64,000 nt of DNA, from assembly GCA_021234155.1 (NCBI GenBank), contig JAJEKV010000591.1:1-64000 (forward strand), given 5' to 3'. The number at the start of each line of letters is the position of its first letter. Position 1 is the first letter of the stretch. This stretch comes from Isoetes taiwanensis. Lineage: Eukaryota > Streptophyta > Lycopodiopsida > Isoetales > Isoetaceae. The position numbers and the translations under genes were made by a program. This document shows, piece by piece, positions 59,340 to 64,000 of the stretch. Under the pieces are notes generated by a model, which saw only the letters and a list, made by a program, of their open reading frames with translations, did no database searches and was not told the origin of the DNA.

Positions 59340-59690
59340 GTATTCTAGTTTCTATATAAACGCCGGAGGCCTTTGTCTTTCCTATCCGCCATCTCCTCGT
59401 TTCTACCACATCCGCCCTCAGCCATCTCTCCTGTTCTCCCATCACTTTTCAATGGCCTCTCCAGTTCCATCCCCTCGCCGAGATCTTGTCTCCAAGTTCT
59501 GGTCAAGGAAATTAAGAACATTCGTCAATGAAGCGGAGGAACGGATCCAGCCTTTCGAAAGAAAAGAATGATGAAGATCGCCGCCAAGGATGAGAACGCT
59601 GGAGGACAAGGCAGCCTTCTATAGGGGAGGTGATTTTAGTGGGCGACAATGGGGGCTACCATAGACCGCTAATTGTATCTATATATAGAT
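59340..59690 (+). pseudogene. Small TATA-led gene family, copy 3
   Basis: A CTATATAAA box (59,352) lies about 99 bp upstream of an ATG (59,452) opening MASPVPSPRRDLVSKFWSRK, 39 codons to a TGA at 59,569-59,571. An alternative frame continues FRKKRMMKIAAKDENAGGQG. Diverged from copies 1 and 2 but with the same ATGGC start and promoter spacing. Confidence 0.45.
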
Positions 59691-60189
59691 CTAACCTCCA
59701 AAGAGGTTTTCTAACAAAGCGGTGCTTGCTGCCCTAGCTCAACTCTTGAGTGGGAAGATAAGGTTGCCTGAGTATGAGAACGTGGTTGCGGGCAGGCAAT
59801 CATGTTGGAGGAGCGAAAAAAATTATCATCGCCTCCGTGAAGAGCTTGCCCGGCGATCATAGCATCGCTCCTCCTAGAGGGGCCCGCTTTTTTTTTTTTA
59901 ATGTTTGTAATTATTTTGTTTCTCAATGGGAAACGTTTTTGACAAATCCTATTTTAATTTTCAATATCCGTGGTAGAGAGAATGACAAGACAGACGGATC
60001 ACGAAGCAAAACCCTTCATAGGGTTTTAAAGGGATGTGCAGATTCATGCGATGGTGTGATCTGATTGTAGTTAGAATAGTTATTAATGTGTTGTTGACGT
60101 TACCATTAATGTGTTCTAGGTGACAACCGATAGAATCCGCCGACACCGTGCGATTCCAACCGACCGTGTGTTTAATATGTTCAAGCGCT

Positions 60190-60750
60190 AATATGTATAA
60201 ATTGAGGTCCTTGCATTGTACTCCTTCCCGCTAGAGTCTTTGCTCCTCACTTCTATAATCTTAACGTCCCTCCCATTTGTCATCTATGGCCTCCACATCC
60301 TCAAGGAAATATAGGAAAAATGCGGAGGATAGAACTCCCCCGACATAGTGTTGGGTGTTCTAATGAAGAGGTTGAATGAGCAAGATGATCTTCTAAAGGA
60401 AAAACGATGTTACAATTCAAGACAGAAGAAGAAGAGAATGAATTCAACCTTCTCATGCTTAAGAGAGCCAAGAGAGGCAAACCGTCGTGTTGAATAGAAG
60501 GCTGGATGAGGGGGATGCCCCAACAACCGGGACCGAGGTGGTTAGACGGCAACGTTCCAGGTTGCTCGTGCGTAAGAACATGTTGTGCTATTGGGACGTG
60601 AGCGGGACATGTACAAAGAGATGGTGGACAGATTGGAGTAACGTTTGGATAGGGTGATTGCTCGCTGAGGAGAAGAGATGAAGACCAAGATCTAGAACCG
60701 AAAGCCGATGATGATGATGAAGATAATGAAGAAGAGCTCAAGACTTGAGC
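60190..60750 (+). pseudogene. Small TATA-led gene family, copy 4
   Basis: A TGTATAAAT box (60,194) lies 92 bp upstream of an ATG (60,286) opening MASTSSRKYRKNAEDRTPPT, with a TAG at 60,346-60,348. Shifted frames continue LMKRLNEQDDLLKEKRCYNS and RERDMYKEMVDRLE, a heptad-like pattern suggesting a coiled coil. An acidic/Asp-rich stretch (gatgatgatgatgaagataa) closes the unit near 60,725. Confidence 0.45.
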
Positions 60751-63700
60751 AACAATGAGTCATTGTATTTTGTTTTCAATGTAACATTTTTCACAACTTT
60801 AATCAAAAGTAACCTTTTTTATTATTATTTTGTAAAGCTTCACACCACGCCAAGCCACATAAATACAAGCAATAGCGAACTCCACTAGGTGCTCGCAAGG
60901 CCAGATGATACAAATAAGATCACACGTTGCGCGGTTACAGCTTGTGCAAACAAGGTTGGAGGCAAGTACAGTACTCGTGTGAACATGCTACACATTACAA
61001 GTATACTTTATCGATTCTTTGTCTCTTAGATCTCCTTGGCATTCCACATGCTAGTGGGGCCCTAAATTTTGCCAAACAACTTTCCGTTTTTTCTCTTGAC
61101 ATTATGCCAATGGTGTTTCACGACTTATGGGTTGCTCCTAAAGCGACCTTCTTGAAGAGAATTTAGCCATCGCCCTTCTATAAACCACTCTCATCTGTCT
61201 TAGAGGGTTGGTTCCACATTTCCACCCCTCTTTGAGTGTTACGATGAAAGGCTATTTTAGCTTGTTTATCGACTTCTCCATCCTTGTGCACTCCCACACC
61301 GCTAGGCTTCCATACTTCCTAAAAACCAAGGTGCATGAGCCCAAAAGATGTGCAAGTGGTGCGTGACTTCTCTCACCCCATGCGTCTATGAAAGCTCTAA
61401 TAAATTTGTTATTCGCTTGCGAACATTTCTCACATCTTCTCTTGGAGGTCCATTTTAGAATGTATGGGAACAATTAGGACAATGCATCCCATGCTTTTTT
61501 TTCCTCAAGGAATTTAACAGGCAGCTATCTCATGCGGGGTCTGCTTTCTGCATCAACCAGCAATTTTCCAAATTCATAGACCTTTTTCTCCCATCCGGTT
61601 TCCGTTTAGAGCCTCTACATGATTCTTTGAAGGCCGAGCTTTCACCCCTCCATTGACACCTTAACGAGGCACACTTGTTCTTCCCAAGCCGTTTCTCATC
61701 GAGCTCTAATCTTACATTGCCACCATGTAAAACCTGCTTCTCGATAGAACATGTTCAACTCTACAAATTCCTTCCTCTCTTCTCTTCTTATGTTTCCACA
61801 ATCTATGACAAAAAAAAAAATATCATCTTGTCCTATAATTCTCACCTCAGCAAAGTAAAGTGCGGATATGAACCCTCTCTAATGGAATGGGGAAAATGCC
61901 ATGGAACTTGGGATCTTCTTCTCCTCTATTAGGAGCATTTGCTTGGTTAAGGGACAAGGTTGAAACAGTCTTCCCAAGACTTGACTTTCTTGCATGATTG
62001 CAATGCATGACAAGTTTTGCATGTTTGTCCTCCTCCACTTATGTTGTACATTGCTTTCTCAGTTTTTTAAATCGACGCCAAGTGAAAAATTACTTTGTAA
62101 GATCCATAGTGATCTACTTGCAATTTTCCCTCCCTCGAATCTAGATATTATTCGGGATGTGGGTTTGATTGAACACCCATTTCAATACCTCGTGGGTTTC
62201 TTCCGAACTTTAAAGAGACCTAACCACCAGGTGTCATCTTGATTGACATGAGAACCATTTTTTCGGCACTTCTTCTCTCGTCCGTCACCTCTACATCTTT
62301 TTATTATTCTTGTTGCTCTTTGATTTAGCATGCAATTGCATTCTCAATTGCTCTATTTATGATGACAAGGGTACCCTCTCATACTTCTCAAACTTGGTCG
62401 GGTTCCATTTCATCCAATTTTATGCAAACTTCAATCTCACCATTACTTTCTGCAACTATTAAGTCATAATATTTGACAAGGAATTGTAAGAGAGTAACCA
62501 GTCAACCCAAAGATTATTAAGTTCATTCATTTCAACTATATCACAAACAATCCTTGCCATTCTTATCTTTTTTATGGCTATGGTATGTGACTCAAACACA
62601 TTCAACGTGGTGCATCTCTCCTAATATGGCATACACCATCTTTTGTCCTAGTAACCCTTGTATTCTCAACAATTTGTGGACGGAGCTTAATACTTTTTTG
62701 TGTCCATTCTTTTCAACGCTTCGTGGAATGGCTTGAATAGAGAACGGTAACAAGCTTCAACAGATGCCTACATCATCACAAACAGTCAGTACATCCGTCG
62801 CTTCTAGCTTCTTGTAGATCTCTCCTAGTACCATTTCCAATACCATCTTCTTGAGAGAAGAGTTGTAGGGTGACAAATCATGTCCACTATCTCCCTGTTT
62901 GTCGCTAGGTTCACTACGTGAACCAAGATTGCTTCTAGTTTTCCCTGATCTTAATTGGCCTTTGCTAGTGTTGTAAACGGACCTTGTGGTCGATGGACCC
63001 CCGTCTGAATGCACTTGATCCAAACTTCAGTTCCTCTATCTACGAGTGCTTCTTCCTTTCTCAAGCCAAGGGTGTTTTCTTCAAATTTTTAACCTACATT
63101 GAAGCCCAAAGTTTGCTCTTTTCGAAGCTCTTGATCTTTTTCTTGCAGCTGCCCTATCACCAATTTGGACTTGTCCACCGTATCTCAAAGAAGTTTCCCT
63201 CCCCAAGCCATCATTCCTTTCCTTCATTACAGTGGAGTAATGAAGCGAGAGAAAAAAAGAGTCGCTGGTTTAAGTTATAATTCTCTTGTGACAATCGGAA
63301 GCAGCTCATCTCGAGGAACGTATTCGATTCGAATGCTTTCATCCTCTCTCAATCTCTCACAATATCCAGAGGCCGAGTTACCGTTACCACAAAATCGGAC
63401 TAAACTTGAAGCGCCCAAATGACGGTTTCTTGCCACTCAACGGATCCAATGGATATAAACCGCCATCCGCCATGATGTCGACACTTTTTGAGCCCCAAGG
63501 CGCAACACGCCGAGGTCTAAGTTCTTATTTTTTAGACCTCCTTTTTTGCGATTGAATTCGGAGCATATTAAATGAGTCGGTTGGATCCTTATCCACACAT
63601 CATTTGGAGCTTCCATATGCGTGGATCGCATTTATCCTTGAAATGAAGGTGTACAATTTGTATGCCCCAAGCACAATTCGCCGTGTGAGCCGCCGCTTTT

Positions 63701-64000
63701 GAAATTTGCAACGTGCATATGGAAATCGAAAAAGTCCATTTCTCCTACAATCCATGCTTTTATACATTAAGCAAATTCAAAATTGAATTGTAGGGGCGTG
63801 GAAGCCCTGTATTGGGATGAAGTAAAGATACCCCATTTAACTTTTAAGGTGCAATCACAAATAACCGAAATGAAAGTCCGATACAAAGCTTCAACCTACA
63901 CATTCAAATTTTGAAATGTAGAAGGCGGGAAGCTTGTATGGCCATGGCCTCTAAATGAAAATAGCGCTAAGACAAGAATCGGTGATGTGCGCATGCTTGG
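60751..64000. other. Terminal 3 kb, uncertain minus-strand coding remnants
   Basis: A minus ORF of 88 codons (62,757-63,023; ..SLKKMVLEMVLGEIYKKLEA..) and one of 73 codons (61,252-61,473; ..SKRRCEKCSQANNKFIRAFI..) have plausible composition, and intervening minus frames hold scraps such as VAESNGEIEVCIKLDE. I recognise no family. They may be parts of one decayed minus-strand gene. Confidence 0.25.

Overview
This 64-kb window looks like repeat-rich, gene-poor nuclear DNA of a eukaryote, most likely a green plant. The evidence is GT-AG introns of 65-130 bp in several broken genes, TATA-box-plus-short-ORF gene units, a pogo-type Tc1/mariner transposon with TA target duplication, non-LTR retroelements with a (GGAA/CCTT)n tail, tRNA-like (SINE-type) sequences, long tandem arrays and large microsatellites. 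Nothing suggests a bacterial, plastid or mitochondrial origin. I cannot name the species. Almost every recognisable reading frame carries small frameshifts or stops. That means either old, decaying DNA or an assembly with residual indel errors, and I cannot tell which.

Layout: 1-3.8 kb is unassigned DNA with a degenerate tandem repeat, a tRNA-like remnant and one short ORF. A five-copy satellite of ~670-bp units lies at 3.78-7.14 kb. Hairpin-bearing ~192-bp tandem units broken by a reverse-strand LINE 3' end fill 8.1-9.6 kb. LINE debris and a ~180-bp duplication lie at 10.1-11 kb. A complete pogo-like DNA transposon with 16-bp terminal inverted repeats spans 13,275-19,641; its transposase gene is split by two LINE-type insertions and a 220-bp insert. 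Two tandem copies of a TATA-led small gene lie at 21.4-22.6 kb.

The most interesting part is 22.6-48.7 kb. Two diverged copies (A, 22.6-35.2 kb; B, 41.1-48.7 kb) share one gene order. A reverse-strand gene carries DNCSGQNKN / GHTHDQIDQ-type motifs of a DUF7869-like, probably transposase-derived, family. It is divergently arranged with forward-strand sequence that appears to encode a ParB-like domain and then a DNA-methylase-like domain (DLPYGF in B). In B the non-coding parts (divergent intergenic region, the region between the two forward genes, and one intron) carry many copies of the palindrome GTGTATTCCGGAATACAC, spaced mostly ~42 bp. Copy A's reverse gene is split by a 3.6-kb nested element with its own terminal inverted repeats and a cluster of a different palindrome, GGTATAAATTTATACC.

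Downstream, 48.7-54.4 kb shows little beyond short repeats and a 31-bp-stem hairpin. At 54.5-55.3 kb there is a degraded histone-H3-like gene (MARTKQT start, IHAKRVTIMP core). At 57-60.8 kb four diverged copies of a small gene share one promoter layout (TATA box ~92-99 bp upstream of ATGGC). The last 3 kb holds only uncertain coding remnants. No rRNA, CRISPR or convincing intact housekeeping gene was seen.
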